A DNA stretch of 5,931 bases from an uncultured Bacteroidales bacterium. GTDB taxonomy: Bacteria; Bacteroidota; Bacteroidia; Bacteroidales; Paludibacteraceae. The stretch is from assembly GCA_903929065.1 (NCBI GenBank), contig CAIYTJ010000250.1, forward strand, positions 1-5,931, written 5' to 3'. This document shows positions 1 through 5,249 of this stretch, in pieces. A program made the position numbers and the translations under genes. Numbering within the stretch: position 1 is the stretch's first letter; each line of letters opens with the position of its first letter. The notes below the pieces were generated by a model that saw nothing but the letters and a program-made list of their open reading frames with translations, was not told the origin of the DNA and did no database searches.

Positions 1-117
1 CATTTGAAAACGAACAGTGTCCATCCAAAAATAATTATAAAGCGATAATTTTTTCAACTGGTAAGCTGCCAAATCACGACAAATATAATATTTATATGAA
101 GCTTTGTCCGTAATCAT
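1..117 (-). CDS. Partial CDS: N-terminus of a probable serine O-acetyltransferase-like acyltransferase
   Basis: An ATG at 117-115 opens a frame of 39 codons that stays open to the left edge of the window, so only the N-terminus is visible and the 3' end is missing. It begins MITDKASYKYYICRDLAAY and ends WMDTVRFQM. The pattern MI-x-x-K-x-x-Y-x-Y-Y-x-x-x-D near the start, followed by a D-x-x-x-R-F-Q segment, resembles from memory the N-terminal helical part of Bacteroidota serine acetyltransferase-like proteins, which carry a C-terminal left-handed beta-helix. Those enzymes transfer an acetyl group from acetyl-CoA in serine or polysaccharide metabolism. The hexapeptide repeats that would prove this lie outside the window. 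The start is 12 bp after the uridine phosphorylase stop, with no strong Shine-Dalgarno, so the two genes are probably co-transcribed. Family assignment is tentative; that the frame is a real gene is more likely than not. Confidence 0.5.
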   Translation of the reverse strand, partial: MITDKASYKYYICRDLAAYQLKKLSLYNYFWMDTVRFQM

Positions 118-129
118 TTTTAGGTTTAT

Positions 130-999
130 TTAAATTCGATCCAGAACTGTTTGAACCAGTTTTTCAATAAACGGCTTATAATCAGTTGTTGCAGCTTCCA
201 CGCGACGGTTGGCGATTATACAACATACGGTCATTGCCTTATGTCCCATCAGTTTAGAAAGTCCGGCAATAGCTGATCCTTCCATTTCGTAATTAGTAAT
301 TTTATATTTGCCGTATTTGAAACTCTGAATTTTATCATTCAACTGCATATCAGCCAGGTCAATGCGCAAAACGCGACCTTGCGGACCATAAAATCCATTG
401 GCCGAAATGGTTACACCACGCAACATATCATCTCTCCCAATCCGGTTAACTAATTCAGTATCAGCGTCAACTACGTAAGGTGCAGCCAATTGCGGATTCC
501 AGACCAAATGTTTTTTCATCGATTCCTCAAAATCCAGATCGCTGACCGAATCACGGCCTGCATAGAAATTCAACATGCCGTCAAAACCGATTGATTTTTC
601 AGAAATGAGGAAACTGCCAAGCGGAATTTCGGGTTGCATGCCGCCTGAAGTACCAATTCTGATTATGGTCAACTGGCGGAAAGTTGTTTTTTCTAATCGC
701 GTTTCAAAGTCAATATTGGACAATGCATCGAGTTCGTTCATTACAATGTCAATATTATCCGTACCAATTCCGGTTGAAATCACCGAAATACGTTTTCCCT
801 TATAAGTCCCTGTGATAGTGTTGAATTCGCGACTCGAAACCGAGTATTCCTGTGTATCGAAATAATCTGCCACCAACGCCACCCGACCGGGATCGCCTAC
901 TAAAATGACATTATCGGCAAGTTGTTCGGGTTTTAAATGCAGGTGGAAAATGCTTCCATCGCTGTTTATGATGAGTTCTGATGGCGGAAAGTGCTTCAT
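130..999 (-). CDS. udp: Uridine phosphorylase (nucleoside phosphorylase family 1)
   Basis: A 289-residue cytosolic enzyme expected to split uridine with phosphate into uracil and ribose-1-phosphate (pyrimidine salvage). Visible motifs match the family in order: F18-H19-L20 near the N-terminus (the catalytic-site His of E. coli Udp), the phosphate loop VGDPGRV at 34-40, SREF at 56-59 (Arg donated across the dimer), STGIGTDN at 75-82, RIGTSGG at 114-120 (phosphate-binding Arg and Thr), FYGPQGR at 203-209, where Gln207 and Arg209 match the uracil-reading Gln and Arg, and YEMEGSA at 237-243 for ribose. This Gln/Arg pair favours uridine over purine nucleosides. It is longer than E. coli Udp (253 residues): there is an insertion of about 14 residues before RIGTSGG (about 97-110) and an N-terminal extension. 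ATG start at 999-997. A perfect -7 element lies about 46 bp upstream, so it probably starts its own transcript and runs into the acyltransferase-like gene. Confidence 0.9.
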   Translation of the reverse strand: MKHFPPSELIINSDGSIFHLHLKPEQLADNVILVGDPGRVALVADYFDTQEYSVSSREFNTITGTYKGKRISVISTGIGTDNIDIVMNELDALSNIDFETRLEKTTFRQLTIIRIGTSGGMQPEIPLGSFLISEKSIGFDGMLNFYAGRDSVSDLDFEESMKKHLVWNPQLAAPYVVDADTELVNRIGRDDMLRGVTISANGFYGPQGRVLRIDLADMQLNDKIQSFKYGKYKITNYEMEGSAIAGLSKLMGHKAMTVCCIIANRRVEAATTDYKPFIEKLVQTVLDRI

Positions 1000-1044
1000 A
1001 ATCTGTAATTTAAAATTGTAATTTATTAAAATTAATTGCGGACT

Positions 1045-1053
1045 GCAAATATA
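1045..1053 (-). promoter_or_regulatory. Bacteroidota-type -7 promoter element for the uridine phosphorylase gene
   Basis: Read on the minus strand this is TATATTTGC, a perfect match to the TAnnTTTG -7 element of the phylum's housekeeping sigma factor. It would start transcription near 1038, giving a leader of about 40 nt before the ATG at 999. I find no good -33 TTTG at the expected 19-21 nt spacing; the nearest TTTG (1085-1082) is 28 nt away. The element sits between the folK stop and the udp start, where a promoter makes sense. Confidence 0.5.
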
Positions 1054-1094
1054 GTTCTTTTTTAATTCTTATGGCATGATACAAATACAATGTT

Positions 1095-1469
1095 TCATAT
1101 TTCTTTTATTTCATCAATGCAGGTTCTTACAAACTCAAAACGGTTATAATCGTCATGTACCAATTTTTCATTCCAAAAGATTAAATCAATATCAATTGGA
1201 ATAATTCCTTTCTTTTTTGAGTTTACTGTTCTGCCCATTTCCAGCTCAATATCCTTAAAAATGGAAATTGTTTCTTCCTCATTTTCAACTGATAAAAGAA
1301 TAATAGCCTTGTTGTAAAAGTCTGATTTGTAATTGTTCCCATTAGGCTTCGATATTACTACAGAGCTTTCCTTAACTAACTCGAAAATGTCCGACAGCTT
1401 TTCTTTTGCCGATTGAAGGTTTTCTTCTGCATCGACATTACTTCCCAACATGATAATAGCAGTATTCAT
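1095..1469 (-). CDS. folK: Compact HPPK: 2-amino-4-hydroxy-6-hydroxymethyldihydropteridine pyrophosphokinase
   Basis: HPPK moves pyrophosphate from ATP to 6-hydroxymethyl-dihydropterin in folate synthesis, in the cytosol. I place the start at the ATG 1469-1467 (MNTAIIMLGSN), giving 124 residues. The frame also runs back to a TTG at 1493, but that TTG overlaps the predicted -7 element, and HPPKs normally start a few residues before the GSN. Visible: LGSN at 8-11, FYNKA at 51-55 (Asn of the substrate pocket), IELEMGR at 74-80, and IPIDIDLIF at 90-98, whose Asp93 and Asp95 match the two magnesium-binding Asp of E. coli HPPK (95 and 97). The C-terminal HDDYNRFEF at 105-113 resembles the E. coli HYDMKNRGF segment. 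The protein is about 35 residues shorter than E. coli FolK: the loop after the DxD is cut by about 8 and the tail by about 25. The Arg just before the DxD (GPRTLDLD in E. coli) is replaced by Ile. This fits the short Bacteroidota form, but activity is inferred. Confidence 0.8.
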   Translation of the reverse strand: MNTAIIMLGSNVDAEENLQSAKEKLSDIFELVKESSVVISKPNGNNYKSDFYNKAIILLSVENEEETISIFKDIELEMGRTVNSKKKGIIPIDIDLIFWNEKLVHDDYNRFEFVRTCIDEIKEI

Positions 1470-1490
1470 AGTCAAAGTAGAAATTGAATT

Positions 1491-1521
1491 CAAATTTAAA
1501 TAAAAAAGCCGAAGTACGAAA
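1491..1521 (-). promoter_or_regulatory. Predicted folK promoter overlapping the upstream terminator
   Basis: On the minus strand, TAAATTTG (1498-1491) is a perfect TAnnTTTG -7 element. A TTTC at 1521-1518 sits 19 nt upstream and is one base off the -33 TTTG. Transcription would start near 1484 and give a leader of only about 15 nt to the folK ATG at 1469. The -33-like bases fall in the loop of the sigma-gene terminator hairpin. There is no other room for a folK promoter after the terminator, which supports the call. Confidence 0.45.
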
Positions 1522-1531
1522 CTCCGGCTTT
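1501..1531 (-). terminator. Intrinsic terminator of the ECF sigma factor gene
   Basis: Read on the minus strand: AAAGCCGGAGT (1531-1521), loop TTCGT (1520-1516), ACTTCGGCTTT (1515-1505), running into a six-T tract (1507-1502). The 11-bp stem has no mismatch as minus-strand RNA because the only non-Watson-Crick position is a G-U pair. As plus-strand RNA the same position would be an A-C mismatch. The polarity therefore fits termination of minus-strand transcripts, about 31 bp past the sigma-gene stop. It separates the sigma gene from folK. Confidence 0.85.
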
Positions 1532-1561
1532 CAAATTTATGACAAATATTTGTCTATAAAA

Positions 1562-2068
1562 TTAATAACGATAATCTTTAAGTTGTTCCTGAAGGCGTTT
1601 GCGAGCCAGAAAAATTCTACTTTTTACAGTACCAATCGGTAAATTCATATGTTGAGCAATTTCTTCATATTTAAATCCCTGAATGTGCATTGAAAATGGA
1701 ATGCGGTATTCATCGGCAAATGCTGCAATACTATTTGAAATTTCACCAATGGCATAAGAACCTTCAGGGCTGTCGAAACCAGAGTTTTGTGGTAAGTTTA
1801 AATGGTGCAAATCTTCTGTTTTGTCAACAACAGTCTGATTTCTAACAATTTTGCGGTAGTTGTTTATGAAGATGTTCTTCATAATAGTCAATACCCAACC
1901 TTTAAAGTTGACATTGTCGGTAAATTTTTCCTGATTGTCAAGAACTTTGAGCGTAGTATCTTGCAAAAGATCTTCGGCGTCGTCACGGTTTAAGGTAAGA
2001 GAGAATGCAAAATTGCGCATGTTGCTTTGAAGTGCAACTAATTCATTTTCAAATTGAACGTCTTTCAT
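1562..2068 (-). CDS. RNA polymerase ECF (sigma-70 family) sigma factor
   Basis: A 168-residue protein of the usual size for a minimal two-domain ECF sigma factor, which directs RNA polymerase to a special promoter set. Region 2 is clear: DAEDLLQDTTLKVL at 30-43 (core-binding helix, with the usual acidic D-A-E-D-L-x-Q-x-x) and NFKGWVLTIMKNIFINNYRK at 54-73 (-10 recognition). A linker of about 45 residues follows. Region 4 has GFKYEEIAQHMNLPIGTVKSR at about 131-151, a classic helix-turn-helix for -35 reading, then IFLARKRLQEQL. The ATG at 2068-2066 gives the normal start before region 2. No anti-sigma gene lies beside it: lipA is upstream and folk downstream after a terminator, so control may be at expression level. 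The long dyad-rich leader upstream would fit that. Subfamily (RpoE-like, or a stand-alone growth-linked type) cannot be settled here. Confidence 0.93.
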   Translation of the reverse strand: MKDVQFENELVALQSNMRNFAFSLTLNRDDAEDLLQDTTLKVLDNQEKFTDNVNFKGWVLTIMKNIFINNYRKIVRNQTVVDKTEDLHHLNLPQNSGFDSPEGSYAIGEISNSIAAFADEYRIPFSMHIQGFKYEEIAQHMNLPIGTVKSRIFLARKRLQEQLKDYRY

Positions 2069-2167
2069 AATTCTGTAGTTTTACGTGTGAATAATAAAAC
2101 TTAGTAACCGATAATTTTACCAAGTAGGATAATAATTATCTAAACGAATTTTTTTTGAAAAAACTTT

Positions 2168-2185
2168 CTTGCTTTGTAAAGCAAG
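2168..2185. repeat. Perfect 8-bp inverted repeat in the sigma-gene leader
   Basis: CTTGCTTT and AAAGCAAG are separated by 2 bp. As RNA this gives a 7-bp stem with a 4-nt loop. On the minus strand it is followed four bases later by a six-T run, so it could act as an attenuator in the leader or as a protein-binding site. It lies about 100 bp before the sigma-factor start codon. Confidence 0.5.
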
Positions 2186-2264
2186 TATATGATTGTCAGT
2201 TGTCTATACTGAAGAATATTAAATAAAGAGCTCTTTCGAAATCAATTGTGTTAGATTTACGTCA

Positions 2265-2272
2265 CAAATATA
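2265..2272 (-). promoter_or_regulatory. -7 promoter element for the ECF sigma factor gene
   Basis: Minus-strand TATATTTG is a perfect TAnnTTTG match and the only one I find for this strand between lipA and the sigma gene. Transcription would begin near 2258, leaving a 5' leader of about 190 nt. No clean -33 TTTG lies 19-21 nt upstream, which could mean dependence on an activator, or that the match is by chance in AT-rich DNA. Confidence 0.4.
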
Positions 2273-2326
2273 GATGATTATTTTATAAAATATTCTTTTT
2301 CGATGAAAAAAGTTTAACTATATGAA

Positions 2327-2343
2327 TATAGATAATATCTATA
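2327..2343. repeat. Inverted repeat TATAGAT-AAT-ATCTATA upstream of the sigma promoter
   Basis: Perfect 7-bp arms around AAT, overlapping a second dyad CTATAT-GA-ATATAG at 2318-2331. The same ATATAGAT word recurs at 2268-2275 across the predicted -7 element, and an inverted TCTATA lies at 2203-2208. This spread around the promoter could be an operator, but the bases are so AT-rich that chance is a serious alternative. Confidence 0.3.
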
Positions 2344-2460
2344 ACGTAGGAGTTGTAAATAAGTAGCTGTTAAACAGTTATTTGAAAGAAAATATTTGAA
2401 AATATAATATTTGGTAAGAATGACTGAAATTGTGAAAAAGCAACTTTTATGACAGAATTA

Positions 2461-3306
2461 TTACAACAGATGTTTTTCGGCACAATAGGATGAACGGACA
2501 AGCGGTGCACTTTCAACAATTTTAAAACCCTTCCGAAGTCCGTTTTGTTTATATTCTTCAAATTTTTCGGGTGTAATGTATTCGCAGACAGGAATATTTT
2601 TTCTGGAAGGCTGCATATATTGACCGATAGTAAGAATAAAACAATTTACATCCAAAACATCCTGCATTAAATCGGCAATTTCAGGCTCAGTTTCGCCCAA
2701 ACCAAGCATAATCCCTGTTTTGGCAACAACTTGCTGTGAAGAAATGTATTTCAATACCGAAAGGCTTGTGTCATATTTCGCTTTGGTGCGAATTTCAGGT
2801 GTCAAACGCCGAACAGTTTCAAGATTATGCGAAATAATATTTGGTTTTTCAGCAATAATAATATCGATTAATTCCGATTTTCCATCAAAATCAGGAATCA
2901 ATACTTCGAGTGTTGTCTCCGGATTTAATTTTTTAATTGCTTTGATGGTTTCAGCCCAGTGCTGAGCGCCCCGATCAGGCAAATCATCCCGATCAACCGA
3001 AGTGATTACTGCATGACGAAGATTCATCAGCCGAATTGATTCGGCAATATTCATTGGTTCAGCCGGATCGGGTGGGAGCGGACGACCCGAAAGTGTGTTG
3101 CAAAATTTGCAGGAACGGGTGCAAATATCTCCCAAAATCATAAAAGTTGCTGTTCCTTTGTTCCAGCATTCGCTCATATTCGGACATTTACCGCTCGAAC
3201 AAATGGTGTGAAGATTGTGATCCTTAACGATTTGATTGACTTTTACAAATTGACCGGTACTTTGCAGTTGAGTCTTCAGCCAATCGGGTTTACGGAGATA
3301 TTTCAT
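2461..3306 (-). CDS. lipA: Lipoyl synthase (radical SAM, two 4Fe-4S clusters)
   Basis: LipA inserts two sulfurs into the octanoyl chain carried by lipoyl domains of 2-oxoacid dehydrogenases and GcvH, in the cytosol. The ATG at 3306-3304 (MKYLRKPDWLK) gives 281 residues; the frame extends to a TTG at 3333, but that part overlaps the promoter. The auxiliary cluster cysteines are Cys36, Cys41 and Cys47 (C-x4-C-x5-C); the radical SAM cysteines are Cys62, Cys66 and Cys69 (CTRSCKFC). GRPLPPDPAEP at 74-84, TSVDRDDLPDRGAQHWA at 102-118, ISHNLETV at 158-165, KTGIMLGLGE at 196-205 and LTIGQYMQPS at 225-234 are family signatures. The C-terminal RSSY at 271-274 supplies the serine that ligates the auxiliary cluster. 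All key residues are present, so it should be active. No lipB or lplA is in the window. It has its own promoter just after the permease gene. Confidence 0.97.
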   Translation of the reverse strand: MKYLRKPDWLKTQLQSTGQFVKVNQIVKDHNLHTICSSGKCPNMSECWNKGTATFMILGDICTRSCKFCNTLSGRPLPPDPAEPMNIAESIRLMNLRHAVITSVDRDDLPDRGAQHWAETIKAIKKLNPETTLEVLIPDFDGKSELIDIIIAEKPNIISHNLETVRRLTPEIRTKAKYDTSLSVLKYISSQQVVAKTGIMLGLGETEPEIADLMQDVLDVNCFILTIGQYMQPSRKNIPVCEYITPEKFEEYKQNGLRKGFKIVESAPLVRSSYCAEKHLL

Positions 3307-3330
3307 TATTCTTAGTTTTCTTATCGACAA

Positions 3331-3363
3331 CAAAGGTACAAAAACAAATTGTCACGCCTGAAA
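3331..3363 (-). promoter_or_regulatory. Predicted lipA promoter
   Basis: Minus-strand TACCTTTG at 3338-3331 is a perfect TAnnTTTG -7 element. A -33-like TTTC at 3363-3360 lies 21 nt upstream. Transcription would start near 3324, with a leader of about 18 nt to the lipA ATG. The promoter fills the whole gap after the permease stop (3369-3367) and argues that lipA is a separate unit from the exporter operon. It also argues against the longer TTG-started form of LipA. Confidence 0.5.
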
Positions 3364-3366
3364 TGC

Positions 3367-4122
3367 TCAATACCATTTAAATATCTTTAAACCAATAACG
3401 AAAGTAACAAAACCGGTGGCTGACAGAATTAGAGCCTGATTTAAAACCTGCACCAAACCTGCGCCTTCATTGAAAATACTTCGGACACCATCGGCCAGCA
3501 TGGTTAGCGGCAAGTTTCTGATAATCGGAATAGTCCATTCGGGAAAATGCTGGTAACTGAAAAATATCCCTGAAACCACCATCATGGGTGTGACAATGGC
3601 ATTTATCAGCCCATTTCCAACTTCCGGATTGGAAGTGTGGGATGAAATTAAAACAGAAATTCCGGCAAATGCAATATTTCCGGCGAAAAACAACAAAATC
3701 AGAGCTGCAAAACTTCCCTGAATCTGAATGCCGAAATAAAGCCACGCAAAGAAATAAAGCAAGATTGCTTCCACTGCATTCATGGTGGTACGTGCTGTAA
3801 TTAACGCAATAAGCAGGTTTGATTTACGCATGGGCGTTGCAACCATTCGCCGGAGCAGCTTTTTAGAACGGCGCTCAATCAGATTGTAACTGATTCCCCA
3901 GGTTGATGACATCATGATGCCCATGGCCAGTAAGCCCGGAATCAGAAAATCAATATAACGTGTTCCCGAAACGGTTAGTGGTTTGATTTCATCCTGATGC
4001 GAAGAATAATAGGCCGGACCGTTATAAACCACGCTCTTTACCAATTGATACTGAAGCTGCGCTTCGGAATTTGCCGGATCAAAGTGATAATAAATTTTAT
4101 TGTTTATCACTTCTACAATCAA
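3367..4122 (-). CDS. 3' (-1 frame) part of the ABC-2 permease gene with five membrane segments
   Basis: This carries the second half of the periplasmic domain (HFDPANSEAQLQY) and TM2-TM6. The first possible start codon in the frame is a TTG at 4122-4120, with no Shine-Dalgarno and in mid-domain, so separate initiation is unlikely. The frame is open further upstream through the slippery site, reading T-K-K-G-T-I-S-L before that TTG. That favours continuous translation, or a broken single gene, over two natural genes. Confidence 0.7.
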   Translation of the reverse strand: MIVEVINNKIYYHFDPANSEAQLQYQLVKSVVYNGPAYYSSHQDEIKPLTVSGTRYIDFLIPGLLAMGIMMSSTWGISYNLIERRSKKLLRRMVATPMRKSNLLIALITARTTMNAVEAILLYFFAWLYFGIQIQGSFAALILLFFAGNIAFAGISVLISSHTSNPEVGNGLINAIVTPMMVVSGIFFSYQHFPEWTIPIIRNLPLTMLADGVRSIFNEGAGLVQVLNQALILSATGFVTFVIGLKIFKWY

Positions 4123-4469
4123 ACTTATTGTACCTTTTTTAGTAAAACGTGAGCTTCAGAAGTAGAACATTCGTGAAATGTGAGATTTACATTCCCGGTT
4201 TTTTCATTTTTTAGTTTCAGGTAATAATCACCTTTTTGCTTGCCCGGGAAATGTTCCAGAATATCCGACAATACTGTTTTTTTTATTGAACTGGATTCGT
4301 TTTGTTGAATAACAGCAATTTCCTGATTCAGCTCCTTTTTGCTGGAAAAAGCAATTCCCAAACCCCACGCCATAAGGATTGGAAAGCCGATTCCCCAAAA
4401 CAAAACTGCCGGTTCGCGGAAAATTTCTTTTAAATGTGCAACGATGAGACGGTATAATTGATTATTCAT
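3367..4469 (-). CDS. ABC-2 type exporter permease, one gene in two frames joined by a -1 shift
   Basis: Read with one -1 shift at 4134 this gives a complete 367-residue permease of the YhhJ/DrrB-like ABC-2 family, an inner-membrane exporter subunit working with the adjacent ATPase. Layout: cytoplasmic N-terminus with HLKEIFREP at 12-20; TM1 about 21-41; a large periplasmic domain about 43-170, including the joined segment LLKKGTIS and YHFDPANSEAQLQY; then TM2 about 173-193, TM3 about 218-240, TM4 about 243-266, TM5 about 277-296 and TM6 about 341-363. The cytoplasmic loop NLIERRSKKLLRRMVATPMR after TM2 matches the family's coupling region. In the undisturbed frame, reading stops at codon 115, leaving only TM1. 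The remaining sequence has no other stop or damaged region, so any inactivation must be recent, or it is not inactivation. ATG 4469-4467 lies 48 bp after the ATPase stop. The exported substrate is unknown. Confidence 0.8.
4082..4112. repeat. 9-bp inverted repeat inside the permease gene, downstream of the slippery site
   Basis: AAGTGATAA at 4082-4090 and TTATCACTT at 4104-4112 pair perfectly around a 13-nt loop that can itself form AATAA/TTATT pairs. It lies in coding sequence (V-I-N-N-K-I-Y-Y-H). It is the only clear stem near the slippery heptamer, but its A/U-rich pairing and 21-nt distance make a stimulatory role uncertain. Confidence 0.5.
4125..4469 (-). CDS. 5' (zero-frame) part of the ABC-2 permease gene, 114 codons
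   Basis: This is what ribosomes make without a frame change: MNNQLYRLIVAHLKEIFREP, one membrane segment (about 21-41) and roughly half of the periplasmic domain, ending EAHVLLKKVQ and then TAA at 4127-4125. Only Val and Gln, the two codons after the slippery AAA AAG, do not belong to the family pattern. On its own it could not form a transport channel. Confidence 0.7.
   Translation of the reverse strand: MNNQLYRLIVAHLKEIFREPAVLFWGIGFPILMAWGLGIAFSSKKELNQEIAVIQQNESSSIKKTVLSDILEHFPGKQKGDYYLKLKNEKTGNVNLTFHECSTSEAHVLLKKVQ
4134..4140 (-). other. A AAA AAG slippery heptamer at the permease frame break
   Basis: The minus strand reads CTA AAA AAG GTA CAA TAA in the first frame, so the heptamer A-AAA-AAG is in exactly the phase needed for tandem -1 slippage, as in E. 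coli dnaX. After the slip the next codons are GGT ACA ATA AGT (G-T-I-S), which restores the family sequence. The zero-frame stop follows two codons later. A 9-bp inverted repeat (AAGTGATAA / TTATCACTT, at 4112-4104 and 4090-4082) starts 21 nt downstream, further than the usual 5-9 nt. No dnaX-like Shine-Dalgarno is seen upstream. A seventh A in the run would give the same protein with no shift. Confidence 0.5.
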
Positions 4470-4517
4470 GCTTTGTTGATTTGGTAATTCGTTTATTTGT
4501 TGGTATTTAAATCTGAA

Positions 4518-5249
4518 TTAATCGTAAAGATGTCTGCCAGTCATATTAATAAATAATTCGTCAAGATTATGAGCGCTGTTGTATTTTTTCAAAAGGTTTG
4601 GCAACGTATTGTCCGCCAGGATATTTCCCTGATCCATAATGATAATTCGGTCGCAAAGATATTCGGCTTCGTCCATATAATGCGTGGTGAGAATAAGCGA
4701 AGTGTTTTTTTCTTCTTTCAGGTTTTTCAAAATGGCCCAAATTCCACGCCTTGCATGAGGATCAAGTCCAGTGGTTGGTTCGTCGAGTAATAATATTGAA
4801 GGTTTATTGAGCAAAGAAATACCCAATGCAAGCCGCTGACGCTGACCGCCGGACAAATTATTTACATACGCTTTACTTTTCTCCTGCAAATCAACCAGTT
4901 CAATTACTTCATTCACCCGGTTATTTCCCAAATTGTAAAAGCTAGCAAAGAGTTGTGTGGTTTCGAATACAGTCAATCGTTCCATAAATTTTGTTTCCTG
5001 TAACGAAAGACCAATCAGTTTATGCAATTCATTCTGGTTTGATTTCCATGTTTTTCCTGCAATTTTAATTACACCTTCATCAGGTAGTTGTAGTCCTTCA
5101 ATCATTTCCACCAAAGTTGTTTTGCCCGCACCATTCGGACCTAATAACCCGACAAATTCACCCGGTTTGATAGTAAATTCAACTCCTTTGACTGCATGAA
5201 CGTCTTTAAACGATTTTTTTATACCACTTACTTCAACAATAAAATTCAT
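4518..5249 (-). CDS. ABC transporter ATP-binding protein (ABC-2 exporter, CcmA/DrrA-like)
   Basis: A 243-residue nucleotide-binding subunit that powers export by the permease encoded 48 bp downstream; it sits on the cytoplasmic face of the membrane. All ATPase motifs are intact: Walker A GPNGAGKTT at 37-45, Q-loop Gln84 in LSLQET, signature LSGGQRQR at 132-139, Walker B ILLLDEPTTGLD at 152-163 with catalytic Glu157, and the switch His200 in LTTH. The C-terminal LDELFINMTGRHLYD matches the L-E-D-x-F-x-x-x-T-G-R ending common in DrrA/CcmA-type ATPases. The ATG 5249-5247 is preceded by GGAG with a 3-nt gap, one of the few Shine-Dalgarno-like sites in the window. I find no TAnnTTTG element upstream on this strand, so its promoter is unidentified. 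Its intact state argues that the exporter is or was recently functional. Substrate is unknown. Confidence 0.95.
   Translation of the reverse strand: MNFIVEVSGIKKSFKDVHAVKGVEFTIKPGEFVGLLGPNGAGKTTLVEMIEGLQLPDEGVIKIAGKTWKSNQNELHKLIGLSLQETKFMERLTVFETTQLFASFYNLGNNRVNEVIELVDLQEKSKAYVNNLSGGQRQRLALGISLLNKPSILLLDEPTTGLDPHARRGIWAILKNLKEEKNTSLILTTHYMDEAEYLCDRIIIMDQGNILADNTLPNLLKKYNSAHNLDELFINMTGRHLYD

Larger units (their letters stand above)
2069..2460. other. 392-bp non-coding region rich in dyads between lipA and the sigma factor gene
   Basis: No frame here looks like a gene: every ATG I followed on the plus strand closes within 15 codons. The stretch is very AT-rich and has several inverted repeats: CTTGCTTT/AAAGCAAG (2168-2185, 2-nt centre), the perfect 12-bp palindrome AAAGAGCTCTTT (2225-2236), CTATAT/ATATAG (2318-2331), TATAGAT/ATCTATA (2327-2343, 3-nt centre), and TAGCTGT/ACAGTTA (2364-2380, with a G-U pair in plus-strand RNA). 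No hairpin is followed closely enough by a T-tract to be a convincing lipA terminator. The region most likely holds the sigma-gene promoter and a leader of about 190 nt. Confidence 0.6.

Noticed and set aside
575..805. Plus-strand frame opposite the uridine phosphorylase gene
   Set aside because: Antisense shadow of conserved udp codons; no promoter or ribosome site of its own. The same reasoning removes the plus-strand frames at 1802-1993, 2720-2965, 4569-4790 and 4957-5199.
1470..1493. TTG-started longer form of FolK
   Set aside because: The extra eight residues lie before the normal HPPK start, and the TTG overlaps the predicted -7 element; ATG at 1469 fits the family.
2364..2380. Dyad TAGCTGT/ACAGTTA as a lipA terminator
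   Set aside because: It is about 80 bp past the lipA stop, has no following T-tract on the minus strand, and one pair becomes an A-C mismatch in minus-strand RNA.
2370..2561. A 63-codon minus-strand frame across the lipA 3' end
   Set aside because: Its first half overlaps conserved LipA C-terminal codons in another frame and the rest is AT-rich intergenic sequence; composition is not protein-like and no motif is seen.
2404..2845. Exact 12-bp repeat ATAATATTTGGT at 2404-2415 and 2834-2845
   Set aside because: One copy is inside lipA coding sequence and one is intergenic; a 12-bp AT-rich match is plausible by chance and no further copies or flanking similarity were seen.
3307..3333. TTG-started longer form of LipA
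   Set aside because: The extension overlaps the -7 promoter element at 3331-3338; the ATG at 3306 gives the usual LipA N-terminus.
3467..3745. A 92-codon minus-strand frame inside the permease gene
   Set aside because: It lies in a different frame over membrane segments TM4-TM6 of the permease and is rich in Cys, His and Phe, as expected for an out-of-frame shadow.
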